Shown here: in pieces, positions 48,799 to 61,316 of the stretch
How the letters are laid out: the number at the start of each line of letters is the position of its first letter
Numbering within the stretch: the stretch's first letter is position 1
Source: Nomia melanderi
Lineage: Eukaryota; Arthropoda; Insecta; Hymenoptera; Halictidae
NCBI RefSeq assembly: GCF_051020985.1
Contig: NC_135007.1
Coordinates: 16,705,501 to 16,769,500 of the forward strand
Direction: 5' to 3'
Length of the DNA: 64,000 bases
Notes under the pieces: generated by a model
What the model was told of the DNA's origin: nothing
The model's database searches: none
What the model saw: only the letters and a program-made list of their open reading frames with translations
Position numbers and translations under genes: made by a program

Positions 48799-50897
48799 TT
48801 AACGATTATCTTGGAATTCTGTTGTCGACGGTGGTCATTTTGAGAATGTTGGAAAACGTTTACATCTAACGAATAAACTTTCCTCGATTGCTTTCGTAAA
48901 ACTCTCTCGCTTACGATCGTCTATCCACATTTCCACCGTAAATGGAGCTATATTCGATTGCGCAACGCAGAAAGCTCACGGCGGAGCAACGCAGGGCGCG
49001 GCAGAATGCACTTTTCGGCGCAGGGCCATCGAGGCCGCGCCGGACACCGCGAAGTGCCCTTCGGCCGTCCGCCGTTGGCCCGGCATTGTTAGCGGATGAC
49101 AAATGAACCGGACGTGTGATTGATAATGCCGGGCTACCGGTCGTCCATCCCGAAATCAACGGGTCCGCAGGATAAAGCGGTGCCAGCCGCCGGGGGTCCG
49201 CGCGCAGCGTCGTCTTCACGTCATTGACATGCGTGTCAAACCGGCTGAATGCGTTTCCAGGCCGCGTACGCGCGTATTAAATGGGGAACACGCGGATTAC
49301 CGGTCGAATCGCCTCCGAGGACCAACCACGGGTCACGGAGAATGACTTTCCGATCGTTATAATCAAAGGAACAACGTTCGCGACGCAGATAAACACGTGC
49401 AGACAATAAATGAACAGTTTCCCACTAATGATGTTGCGCGATTAATACTGTCGGCGATCAGATTTGCCGATATTTCATTAGTATTCCGTAAGACAGACGC
49501 AAGAGGCTTCAAGTTGATATCGATACAGGATTGATTTATAGCGCGACCGTGCATTTAGCAGTGATATGCAGCAAGATTACCGACAATCGGTAATCCGCTG
49601 GACCAGCTGCAACTTGCGGTTCCCACGAACTGCAGTTACATCCCTTAATCCTTCTTATCCGATCGAAGAACGCGCGTACGCTTCGATACGTTCCCGTCGG
49701 ATTATTCGATCCGATTTGGAAGCCTCCATTGTATCGAATCACCGATTGATTGCCGGCGACTCCGTCGGAGTTCCCCGAAATCACGGTCCCCGTCGGATAG
49801 AAGGAAACCGGTAATTATAGAAAATTGATAAAAATACCAGGACTAAAAGTAGAAACGCGGAAGCCGGACAACCGCGGGAGCAGGCCGAAAATAAATTCCA
49901 AGGGACTATTATTTCGAACGAGCGAGTTTAAGCTCCGATCAGCCGAAGCGGCCAAGAAAAATGGCTACAATCCCGAGACAAGCCTCCGCAAGGTAAACAA
50001 TCATTTTTTCGTTCCCGTTCTGTCACTCGTCACGTGCCGGAGTCGCGCGTTCCTCGCGCCATATCGATTTCACGAGCGAAACGGCGGGGATTAAGGCGAC
50101 GTCGGGCGGCGTGCGATACTCGCGCAGGATATATCGGCGTGGCCGGTCTAAAGATAGCCGGAAAACGCGTGGCCATTGCTAGCGGAGCGTCAAAGAGGAG
50201 GCACGATTGTCTGTCAGACATAAATAGATCGATCGAAAGCGTGTACGTAACGGTTGGTGTCGGGTCGTCGATCGTGGCCACGTTAAGAATTCACGAGGAA
50301 CGGCTGAAAATCACGGGCTCCGGGGGCCCGGGGGCTCGCCGCGGCCGTCAGCTGTTCCGTCGGCGCACGTGGACGCGTCCACGTGGCACGCGGCTCCATT
50401 TTTCACACGTCGGGACGAGTCTCGCTCGATCGAAACCTCGTCTGCCGGGCCGCCGCTCGATAACCAGGCGTTTCTTCTCGCCGCGCCGCGGCTCGCGCGT
50501 TCCTACGACGACGGATTTACCCGTCAGTTTGACGGATACTCGATTTCGTAGATGCCGCTTAATTCTGGGAATTTATGCTACGAGTTTAGAGTGTTAATTC
50601 GTGGAATTATGGGAGTGGGTGTCCTCATCTTCTAGTTATTGTGCAACCCATTTCTGCAGAGGCAGTAACATGTAGTATAAATGTCTGTAAATCTAATGTT
50701 AACCATTGAGAACGAATTAATTGATAGAGAAGCGATAGGTAGTTTCTTAAGTGAAATATTATGCATTGTTCGATTATCAACCTATATCGTCTTCTGCGAA
50801 TCGATGGAAATTCACCTGCGCTATGCATCGAAATTCAATTATAAATTTACCAGATGATAGATCAGATAATAATTTTCTAGCTCCCAATTTTTAGCAG

Positions 50898-50933
50898 AGG
50901 ACAAGTTCAACCATAGCAATGTCTGCAGCGAAG
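50898..50933 (+). other. Possible plus-strand mini-exon with start codon (MSAAK)
   Basis: A pyrimidine tract ending ttttagcag precedes 36 bases containing ATGTCTGCAGCGAAG, directly followed by the donor GTTAGT. The start context AGCAATG is acceptable for an insect. No following exon was recognised, and such short matches arise by chance, so this is only a hint. Confidence 0.15.
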
Positions 50934-53900
50934 GTTAGTTCCACCGTGAAGAATTGAAATCGAACACCCCCACCGCGCACTTTTCGCGAGACACACTTGT
51001 AAACGCCGTGAGCATTATGGCGTCGCCTGCACCCCCCGCCGCTGATATTCATTTTGAAGGAACGCGAAGAGACAGGGTGGCAGAGTGGGGGAGCGTAATG
51101 GCGACCGACCGGAGAGCCAGTCTCGCGTCTTCATTTTACCGCGCCATCAAAAACCCTTCGAGGATGAAATGCGTTTCTTATTATGGATCATTATACGGTT
51201 GTTATGTTGTCGGAAAGGAGGTGGGAGGGGTTCGAACACGGTGATCTATCTTTCGGCCGAGATTTCCGCGGCAAGGGTCGGAGCCGGGCTCCCGAAGGGC
51301 TGAGACGCGTCTTCGGAACACGAATACAAATGATTCCGACGTCAAGACAGCCCCCCAACGACCTTAAATAATTATTTTACAATCCCCATCGCCCTCCGCT
51401 GCCAGTTCCCGTTGTCTTTATAATTATTCATCGATCGGGGAGGGACTCTACCGGATTTAATCTCCAATCAAGGTCTTAATAACCTTCGGGAAGTCTTAAA
51501 AGTTGGTGAATGAATAATAATGTGGCATATTATTGGATTAATACTCGTTGAAGCTGTATGGAAATCTGCTAAATTTTGGAACATTGTGGAAATCTAAGTT
51601 TCCACGCAGTAATTTCTAGGGAGGTTAAATGTTTTACGAAGTTCAGGCTACGTTTCCAGGCGCCATGTTTACGGCAAGTAGAGAGAGCGAGCGATGGTCA
51701 GACACGAGGCAGAAATCCGTTCTACTGCACGTACGATTTGCTCGGCATTCGTATCCCATTATCTCAATTAATAAATGATATACTGCACATTCTATGGCTC
51801 TATACCACCCATAAATTCAGTAGATCAAATAAATCTTTCACCAAAGCTTCTACGTTGCCGGGAACCTTTTAAAAAATCAGTGAAACTCTTTCCAGCAGCC
51901 GCAATTTGAAACTAATCCTCCAGTAATCCGAGCTCCCATCGATATATCCACATTTCAGTAATTAATTCTAAATCCTCGGCGAGATAACACTCGGCGCAAC
52001 ACGAACGGACCCTCGACAAACGAAGAAACGAACCGCGTCGACGCTACATTCCCCAGGAAAGTTCGGCCGCAATCCCGAACGATTTGTCTTCCGTGGAATC
52101 CGATTACCAGTTGCTCTCGCTCTTTCTCCCGGGACGATATTTTCAGAAGAGTCCCGGCAATTTTCTGGGATTCTCCGGCGAACCTCGAATCCGGGACTCG
52201 CGCCGCAACCGGGGAAGCCACCCAATTAATGAATTTCGAATGATGAACGCAGGAAGCAAATAATCGAATCGCCTGGTCTCTATTTTCTCGCAGAAAAAGT
52301 GGAACTAAAAAATTTGATTCAACCGCGTTGGCTTCTGAGCGGCTCAATTACGAAAGAAAGAATTCTCGAGTTATTCGTTTTCTCTTCTAACTACTTATCC
52401 AGCGTCGAAAGACGATAGTCCTAGGGTTATGCGATATTCGCGAGCGGCATTCTGTCGCGGATATGAAAGTTTGATGTCGCCAATGCGCCGATACTCGCCC
52501 TCAAAGGGTTAATAACACAAATCGCACGGGCTTCGGCGAATTTCGCCGCTGGAACGTATATAGTTGGCTTATCAAAGTTTTCAGGCGGGCGGCCGGGGAG
52601 GGCGAGAGGTCGAAGGATCGGTGGCATTGCCGGTAATGAAATTGGAGCGGGACGCGGCGGCCGGCTTTTAATTAAATGGCCGCCGCGCCTGGACTTTGTG
52701 TTCTTTGTCCCGTGGCTGCTACGGTCCGTGGAACTTGAGCAGACGACGGGTCACTTGCAATCCGCGCGATTGCGTCTCGATTTTCGGCCACGGATGGAGG
52801 AATCTTTATTCGAGACAGATTTCTCGCGGAGCTCTTCGCACAGAAATTTAGTAGTCAGTTATATATGCCTTCACGCGTTGGTATCGCTTTGACAATTTGA
52901 ATCTTAAAGTAACTTTGGTATCTATCTTTATTAGAAATGGAATTGGCAATGATAGTCATCTATGCATTCGACTGGATAAAATCAACTCAACCTCCATAAC
53001 AATATTTATGAAACAAGTGAGTATAATTGTTCATTGTATCTCGATCAATTGTACCGAACAGTGTTTGCTTATTGTCCTAGTTAAATAAGAACATTCTCGT
53101 TACCGGTTAGTTGTAGTTATCGTTTACTATTACTTAACACAATTCTCGCATAGTTCTCTAAATAACTCCGGCATCGGGGATATTCCACTTTCATTTGCCA
53201 AGCGATGTCGAAACGTTCTACAATGGAAAATAAAGAATACACCCGTAGAGTCGCGACTGTAAAATATTTCGCGACAGGAAAAGAATTTTCTCTTGGCCTT
53301 TATTAGATCCGACCGGGAAACAAGAATACCGGCGTAGATGTGCGGAAAATCTGCCGCTGAATCAGAATACAATTTTCAAGGTAATGGCCGCCGGTATCCT
53401 CCGCTCGCGTTCCTCGAGAGTTTCCCCCGATTTTCAAAGCGAAACGCCGCTCGCCAAGCGGATCCCGGTTAACAATCAAACTTTAAGACGCTCGCCGTCC
53501 CTCCCCCCGTTTTCCGCGGGAGATCCGCGTTTGTTGCCGATACTTCTGCCGGTCTCGCGGAACCGACCAATCTCGTTTACGCTTCTCGTTCGATCCCGTC
53601 TCATCTGCATCTTTCACGAGCGCCCCGCGGTCCGCGCGCAATCCTGTTCCCTCGTTCGTCGGAAATTGACCTGCCGGATGGACCGGAATTTTAGTGAACT
53701 CGTTCACTCTATTGCGGCGAAATCGAACGACGGCAGCGAAATTTCCTTATGATGTTACGCGAGATCGCGGCTGTTTCCCGACGAAACTTCTACTTTCGTA
53801 CGATAGACACGCGTCTTTCACGAGTCTACAATACCACTGGTAGAACTTCAATTATTTTAATGAATACCTAAAAATCTAATTTGCAACCCTCTCAACGGGA

Positions 53901-54573
53901 ACCTCAGTGAGGGACGATAAAGAGTAAGAACTAAGCCTCGCGAAGGTAACAGCATATATCACGAAGCCTTAACCTTTATCGGACGAAGATCCGTTGAAAT
54001 ATGCAAAATCTCCAGCATGTGAAGCTAAATCATACATCGATCGCTGAAATAACAGAGGAGGAAGCTACCTATGATCTCTCGCTGCTCAACCAACTAAATC
54101 ATTCGTTTGCGACTTAGTATTTTAAACGCGAGAGTTTCATCTCCTCGGGACGTCGACGTTCGTCCGCGAGGGGTTAAACCAGTCCGAAGATTTTAAAGCA
54201 ACAGTCACCGGGAGGAACCACCGGAGAAGCCGAAAAACAATTTCGTTCCCGTCAGGTCTCGAGCACTTCTCGCGGTGACCCAGAAAGCGTCGCGGCGGCT
54301 CGCGGCGGCTCGCGGCGGGAGCGAAAGGGTGGCGAGGCCGGGAACGTGGCGGCCCCGCGCGTTCGTTAGGAGATATTTATTCGTTCCGGCCAATTTTTCC
54401 CGTCCGCCTGTATTTCCCCGAATCTCGTTTGCCACGGGGGAAGGAAGCGATGGCCCCGCGGATATCTGCATAGCGGCGATAGCCACGGCCTTTAATTTCC
54501 AGCGCACGTAACACGCCGCGCGGAGCCGGGGCGAGAGAACGGCTAAACAGGAGGAGAACGAGGCGGAGGAGGA

Positions 54574-54633
54574 GGAGGACAGGGGAGAGGTAACTTTAGT
54601 CCTCCCCAAGCTCGTTTCTCTCCCCTTTCCTCC
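54574..54633. repeat. Purine/pyrimidine inverted repeat
   Basis: GGAGGACAGGGGAGAG at 54574-54589 pairs with CTCTCCCCTTTCCTCC at 54618-54633 with one mismatch across a 28-base loop. The arms are pure purine on one side and pyrimidine on the other, within a GGA-rich run. Confidence 0.75.
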
Positions 54634-55121
54634 ACCGCCGCGCCTCGGTTTCTTTCGGTTTTCTTTCCCTCGCGAAACCTTATCTCCGTCCCCCGTATCT
54701 CGACCAACGATGGAATACATGCACCCTCGCGTGTCGTGTTACCCTCGCCGCGCGTACAACGAAAAACCACCCTTCTTTCTCTCGCCGTCTCTACCTCTCG
54801 CTCGTTCCCCTTCGAGTCCCCTTTTTGTCTAAATTTCTCTGGCTCTTTCTCGGTTGTAAAATCCAGGAGAGACCAGCAATCCTCGTGCGATTAATAAAAT
54901 CAGTTCGAAACTGTATTACATTCCGAGATTCTCGGCGAAATCTTAATCGAGACCAGTTTACCCCCGTGAGGCGTTACGAGCGAAGCGTCGAAATTTCGAG
55001 CCTCGAGAATCCTTCGAAACGACGGAGGCGCCGCGGACGAGTCGTGGAAATTGTTGTTGCAAAAAACTCCGAGGAACAAAGAGAAAAGCGAGGCCTCCGC
55101 GTCGAATGGCAGAGGTCACGG

Positions 55122-55148
55122 TTATATATATATATATAAAAAAAAAAA
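55122..55148. repeat. TA dinucleotide run followed by A-run
   Basis: About eight TA units followed by about eleven A, in otherwise GC-rich DNA. Confidence 0.95.
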
Positions 55149-55324
55149 GAGAAGGGAAAAGACGGAGGGCCGGCGGGAGGGCGGCGGAAATGTCAATGTC
55201 GCGCGACGCGGTGAAACGCGAAGAGAAGTCTCTGAACGTACCCCGAGCCTTGGATTCCGCGTCCTTCGGCCGAGCGGGAAAATGAAAACTAACGGGGTTT
55301 AATGGTAATCGAGCGAAATGATCG

Positions 55325-55353
55325 CGCCGCCGCCGCCGCCGCCGCCGCCGCTG
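55325..55353. repeat. GCC trinucleotide run
   Basis: About nine to ten GCC/CCG units. It would encode an Ala or Pro run, but no gene is evident around it. Confidence 0.95.
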
Positions 55354-58300
55354 CCGGGGCATAATTGAGCGGCGCGGCTCGGCAATTATTCTTAATCGTT
55401 GCTCCGAATCCGACTTTTAGCTTCCCGTATCGCGATACAACGCGATCGCGTGGCGCACACGCGTGCGGCTCAATGGCGGAGCTAGCATCTTCGCCGCGCA
55501 TAATCGAGATTCATGGGCCGTCGCGACGGGCGTGCTGATGTTAATTGAATACTCGATTCTTCGCGATTTCGTTCCTTGCTTTTCTTTTTTCTATACATTA
55601 TGAATAAAAGTGGCGAAGAATGTTTAGACACCTTGTACATCGCTTAGTTGAAGAGCTTTAATACTAGAGCTTTGATACGTAGAATTCAAGAAACTTTATT
55701 TTCAAAATTATGTCGAATATTCAATGCTTTTGAGGTACCAAAATTGTGATAGAGAAAACCGAAACCATTTTCATTGGTACGGTAGTTAATAGATGTTATT
55801 TCGATGATAAGCTTCGTCCAGTGTTCTTTGCTAGCAAGATTAGCATCTCATAGCAGGATTGTAACCGAGATCGTGGAATTTTTTGTCTTAAGAACGGAGG
55901 TGTTTGGTGCTAGATGTTTTAGTACAAAGGGTTTAGAAACTATAGAAGCGCGAAAGTGCGCGGAGATCTTTCAGCAACAGCTTCGCGAGACCTGTTTATT
56001 AAGTGTACCGTAGGCTTCAGCAAAGGAGCCGGAGGGAAGTTCGTCCTCGGCTAGCCAGGATTTATCGTGTCCTTAAGCCGTGAAGCGGTGGCCGTAAATA
56101 AGGATCCACGCAGGAAATGAAGTTCGGCCACGGTGTCCTCGGCGGATCATCGCGCGATTTATCGGGCAATCGGCCCCAGGGCGAAGCGACGTTAACGTTC
56201 CTGCCTCGCTTCGTTCCGCGCTTCGAACTGTGCGTGCGGGAAAACGCGGAAAAAGTCCTTTTCCCAAGAATTCTCCGCAAAATCGATGAATCCCCGCAGA
56301 TAACGGAACGTCTGGAGGTTCGAAGATGCGGGGGAATTCGAGAAAAGGGCTACGGGAATAAAGCGCGAAGGTGCAGAAGCTTGGAAAGTTTCCGGACAGG
56401 AATATTAATCCGGAAAACGTCGAGATTTTACGACTGGCAGCTTCGGGGATTTCGGAATGAACGTTTGTCCGCGAGCGTCGAAGTCGGGGAATTGGAAAAT
56501 TGGAAAAAACGCGGGCAGCGCGGGGCTCGATAGCGCGGAAATTTCAGTGTCGGCCGGACGATGATTCGAATGTGTGAAGAGATATTACAGGACGGTTAAT
56601 AAATTGCTACGCAACGACCGAAAACTCATCGATTGAAGCGCTTTCAGCGTGACACGGCGCGAGGCGGCGCGGGGCTGGTATTTTAAAACGTCCATCAACG
56701 CGTTTCACCGTCGGCGCTCCGGTCAAAAAGAAAAAAGAAACGTCGATCAATACACTCGGCTAAATATGTGTCAGTTTTCTACAAAGCGTGCCTGAAAGCG
56801 TCTCGGTTAATACTGGCTTGATAAAAACTTCCGCCGCCGACGCGTGTAAATACGTGCGCGCGGACCGCGTTGATAGGAAAATAATCCGACAATAACGCAT
56901 TGAAACTCGGCCGTTCCGCGATTCTATAAAATATTTATGGACGGAAGGAACAATGCGACGAACACTTTCGAGTATCGCCGGTCTTAAGGGATGAAACTGG
57001 CAAAGATATCGAACTTCGCCCGCTGCCTCTTGCCGGCCTCTTGCACCGGATAAACTGTTTTCCCGAGGGTTCGCGGCCGGAAAATATTCTTCGCGGAAGA
57101 TTCGACGGATGCGGGGTACCATTGTCGGCGAGATTGAAAATTTCAAATCTCTGGGGATAATCTCGCCGCGAGGATGCCAGCAGATTTCTGGAAAACCGGG
57201 ACTGAAGATTTCGACGGAACGCGTTGCTACTTCGTCGCGAAGCTTGCTTCAATTTTCGGTTCGTATCTGCTAGAAGATCCTCGACTATTCCTGACTAGAA
57301 TATTTTCCAACTGTTTCCGTTTCGCTTTCCCAAAGAGGACAAGTTGATTCATCGTTTACACCTGCTACCCTATATTCCGATTATTTCCATTCTGCGTTCG
57401 TTAGGAATAATTTACACGTTATAAAATCATTGATAACGCGAAATCACGAGTAACCGCATCGCAGTCGCACAAATTACGGGGAAAATTCGAGTGAAATCAT
57501 TCCTATTCGACTTCAATATCGGTTAGCAGCCGTAAACTCGCTGAATTAACGGGTTAGCATCGAAGCCCGCGGCACCGTCGGTGAAAATTGAAAACAGTGC
57601 GACGTTCATGAAGGTTTCGCCGCCATTTCGGAACGGGCAATTTCCTGGAATCGTTTGAAACGGGAACGTTCCCGGCCGACGACTTTGTAAATCCTGGCTT
57701 CGCCGTGGAAGTCTCTAATAAAAACGCGCGATATCCAGAATTTTATAGATTCCGGCGGATAATAAAGAGGTTTATAGGCCTAGGGGAGCGCCGCGGAGGA
57801 AACGTTTAAACGATTGTTAGAGCGATACGGGCGCACGGCCGACGACGCAGCGCGAGAAATCGTCTCGATGATCGCGTGCAAGGGCCGCCCGTGGAACGAC
57901 CGCCATTTCGCGAGTTCCCGGCCCGCGAAAATTGAACCGTAAACATGGAACGCGGCCGGCGCGCGTTCGCGTGGCCGTTATGCACCATAAAAATCGTCTT
58001 CTCTCGCGATCGACGCAGCCACGCAGCTTTTATTGCGAAGGGATCGGGCGAAATGGCCCGGAAGGAAACCTTTCTTTGGGGAGGAAAGATTTTTTCCGCT
58101 CCACTGAATTAATTGTGACCGACTGGCATCCGTTGTCGTAAAATCTAACGGAATAGTAACGCGGTTTATTCGATAATAAATGCCTCCGATGCGAATTAGA
58201 TGCGGCAGTTGCGATTTATGGAGGAACGAAAGAATTTTACTCGTCGGCTTGCAGATAACATTTCGCAATCTTCCCAGTTTAAATACCTTCGCTTGATATT

Positions 58301-59813
58301 CTATCGATTGCAATAGTTTCGAGTGATTTTAATTGCATCTCGATTAGAATATTTTCGATATCACTTGCAGTACTTTCAACCGCGATATACTTAATCGCTA
58401 AGTTCTGCCAGTGAAAATCAAATTACTATGAAAATTTGCCAGTGAAAAGGAATTAGAGATTTAAAGGCTTCCCGCACGGAAGCGTAAAAGAAAAGCTCGA
58501 GCCGCGACAACACGCGTGCACGATCCGAGTTAAATCGGTAATCGGAGCCGCGATCTGGCGTCGTTTAAACTTCTGCCGCGCAATCGGCGTTAACCCCGCT
58601 CGATTATCCTGGAATTATCCCGCGGAATGATCAAATCTAATCCGAGCACCACCCCAACTCACCCCCTCCGATCGCTGTTTCTCTTTTTTTGTTCTCCCTC
58701 GGTCGTCGGCTAATTAAACGTGAACGATTAAGCGATCGGACGAATACGGGCAGATACGATCAGGCCGGCGGCGGGCTCTGGTTTCTGGTTCGTGACTCGA
58801 GGCTGAGCTTTCCCGTGGCCACGTGACCCGGCCGTGTCCTGCGACCTTGTACCCTCGACGAGGATCAAGGACGACGCGAGGGGTGGGACGCGATCCCGAT
58901 GGAAATTTTCGAATCGATGAGCTAGACGTTCAACGGATTCGCCGGAGAGGCTTGCCGTGAGTCACGGGGAACTTCAAACTCACCCTTCCTGCGTTCTTAG
59001 AAAATCAACCCCCTAACCGACATTCAATTGTCGTACGAGAGTTTCAAATTAGCGTGACTTTATCAGGTATTTGATTAATAAGTCAACAGATTCACGAAGA
59101 TACACGTTTTCTTTGAATTTTTAATCGAAGACAAATTTGGTTACAAAAATATTGTTTCAACCCCTTGCTTCCTATGATATTGAGTTATAATTTAAAGAAG
59201 AAGGATATTACTCGTTTCTTTAGAGTGACAATGAAGTAGTATCTTTCCGATATTCATTCTATATCCCTAGAGCGAAGCTAGAGCTCGAATTGTGCAATTG
59301 TTTCAGTTTTAATGAATCGTCGACGACGAACGTGCGCGAAGATTTGTATCAAAACTTTCGCATGCATGATAAATGGCGAGAGCAGAGGATCGACGATGCA
59401 GGGAATCCCAGCTCTTCCGGATAATGTCGACCGTGCGGATTTTACGGTCTCGTGGAAATATTCCGGCGAGGAAGGTCGCGGAAGAATTCGCGCGCGGATC
59501 AGGCCGCGGCCCGGCGCGATCGTCGAGAGAGCCCCGGCGAACTTTTATTCCGCGGGCGTTATGCTTTACTGCGCGATCGTTAAATATTAACGAGGGAGAA
59601 CGAATGGCCGGTTACGCGACAGAACGTAAAGCGGCGCGATTGTCCGGGGACCAATCGGACGAGCGGCGCGGCCCGTAACGCGGATCAACGCGGCCCGACG
59701 CGTTTTATCGGCTGATTTAGGGAACTCATTGTTCTGTCTGGCGTTGCGCCTGGTTATTAAGGCGATTTATACATTCGGCCGCTGCGGCAGCGTCGTTTCT
59801 CCTACTTGTTTAA

Positions 59814-60019
59814 CACTAAAACCACCAGACACGTCAGAATTACTCATTCCCGGCGACCTCGTTCCTCGATTATTAGAGACAACGGATATTTCGGTGAGAA
59901 ACGCTTAAAGAAATTGATCTAGCAATGGGCACTCTAAACTGCACATCAATTGAGGTCTCGGCAGACGAACGCTCGTAGAAATTTCGAAAAGTCAGCGCAA
60001 CTACTCGATGGTTTTAGTG
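59814..60019. mobile_element. TTAA-type MITE with CACTAAAACCA inverted ends
   Basis: TTAA at 59810-59813 is followed by CACTAAAACCACCAG; the inverted right end reads CACTAAAACCATCGAG and is flanked by TCAA (60020-60023), a one-base change from TTAA. The first 11 bases of the ends are identical. The 206-bp body is non-coding. Related ends occur at 10061, 37041 and 42582. Confidence 0.75.
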
Positions 60020-61091
60020 TCAAGTGCCTGCGTTCCCGAAGCTTCGACGCACTGAAGCTCGGAAATTTTGGACTTTCCAACTTCGGGATTACTGAACTTT
60101 TCAATCAGTGGATTTCTGAATTTCCAAATTCTCGTGTCGCTGGAGCTTCGAGTTCTCTGACGGTTAAATACCGGAGTTTTCGCGTTTCCGAGGAACTTTC
60201 TGGAATCTCGGAGAAACAGGTAATAACAGCTGCTGTATATGAGTCTCGTATAAACAATGATCTTTCGTTTTTCCCGGGAAAAGACGAGGAAAGTCGAGCG
60301 CAGCGATTTTCCTGGCGGACAGGGGGCCCGGTTGCGACACGCTCGTCCGAATCATCGCGACAATGAAAAATCGAGGCACGCGACGCGACGCGATTGTGCA
60401 ACGGGGAAAGATCCCTGCCAGAACGAGTTCCGCCGAGATCATCGTCGCATCCGGGAACAAGACGCCATTGTGCGGGACGGTGTCGAAACTGGCGGGGGGA
60501 CAACCAGCCAAGACGAATGGCGGCCCGGCCGAGCGAAGAGAGGCGTCTCGCGAGAAAAATGAAGCGGGAGGGAGCGATGCGCCATCAACGAAATGAAATA
60601 AATGGACCGTGGAACACGAGAACGTTCCTTCCGTGTTCAAAGAGGCGTTGATATTTCGAAACAGCGGGCCTCCGCGTCGAACCACCGACGAAAGAAACGC
60701 TTAAATACCTGTGATTTATCGGGGGATGGTGGAACATTCGAAAATTCATGGGAAAATCATCTAGAGGATTCGATGTTGTATTCTGGCACTGTTTTTTTTT
60801 TCGAGGGAGAGGGGTTCGCTGCCAAATGGCAGGGATAAGAATGCCACGCGGACATTAATCTTAAGAGAACTGTTGTGGAAACTTCTCGAGTGATCGTTAT
60901 TTTCGTTGAGACAATGGGAACAATAGGGTAAACAATAGACGCGCTGCCAGATGGCAAACAGCATGGGTTTAGGGGATGAAGTTTTCATAATCGGGCTCAT
61001 TCTATTTTAATTAGACGCGTTATTAAGCTTCCAATTTCTATTAATTCCCTGGCTTGTAGGAACCATCAATCTCCCAACGAGAGACGGAAAC

Positions 61092-61316
61092 ATGACAGGC
61101 GTTTTATTGCGAGGCCCTAGGGCGGTGTTATTATTAATTGTAGTATTTTCGATCGCGACGGTTTCGGCTGGTCTCTTTCCAATTGCATTGTTTTTCAATT
61201 GCGATACTTCCAATTGCGATACCCCCAGCTGTACCGTTTCCAACTGCGATGCTCTAGATCGCGCCGTTTCCAATCGCGGTATCGCGGGCGACGTTCGAGG
61301 TAATGTTTCGCGATGA
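61092..61316 (+). CDS. Speculative small secreted protein with Cys pentapeptide repeats
   Basis: A 74-codon frame starts MTGVLLRGPRAVLLLIVVFS and continues IATVSAG: a basic start, a hydrophobic core and small residues at a plausible cleavage site, so it looks like a signal peptide. The rest has a five-residue rhythm, with FNCDT, SNCDT, PSCTV, SNCDA, LDRAV and SNRGI. The underlying DNA is a decayed 15-bp tandem repeat (about 61177-61285), which by itself can create such a pattern. The start context GAAACATG is reasonable. No promoter, splice or homologue evidence supports it; chance is the more likely explanation. Confidence 0.18.
   Translation: MTGVLLRGPRAVLLLIVVFSIATVSAGLFPIALFFNCDTSNCDTPSCTVSNCDALDRAVSNRGIAGDVRGNVSR

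Larger units (their letters stand above)
43801..54200. other. Right-hand non-coding region, part 2
   Basis: The region holds degenerate repeats built on an ACTTGTCCGA-like core (about 43850-44260), a pyrimidine-rich tandem block (45010-45430), a GAAGC-family copy (about 46900-47010), a short element copy (48646-48798) and a possible plus-strand mini-exon (50898-50933). Open frames in the GC-rich parts look like chance. Confidence 0.5.

Noticed and set aside
51141..51175. Minus-strand stretch reading HFILEG, as in the calcineurin N-terminal region
   Set aside because: A stop lies just upstream, no pyrimidine tract or good donor borders it, and the residues after it do not continue the family sequence. 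A chance six-residue match.
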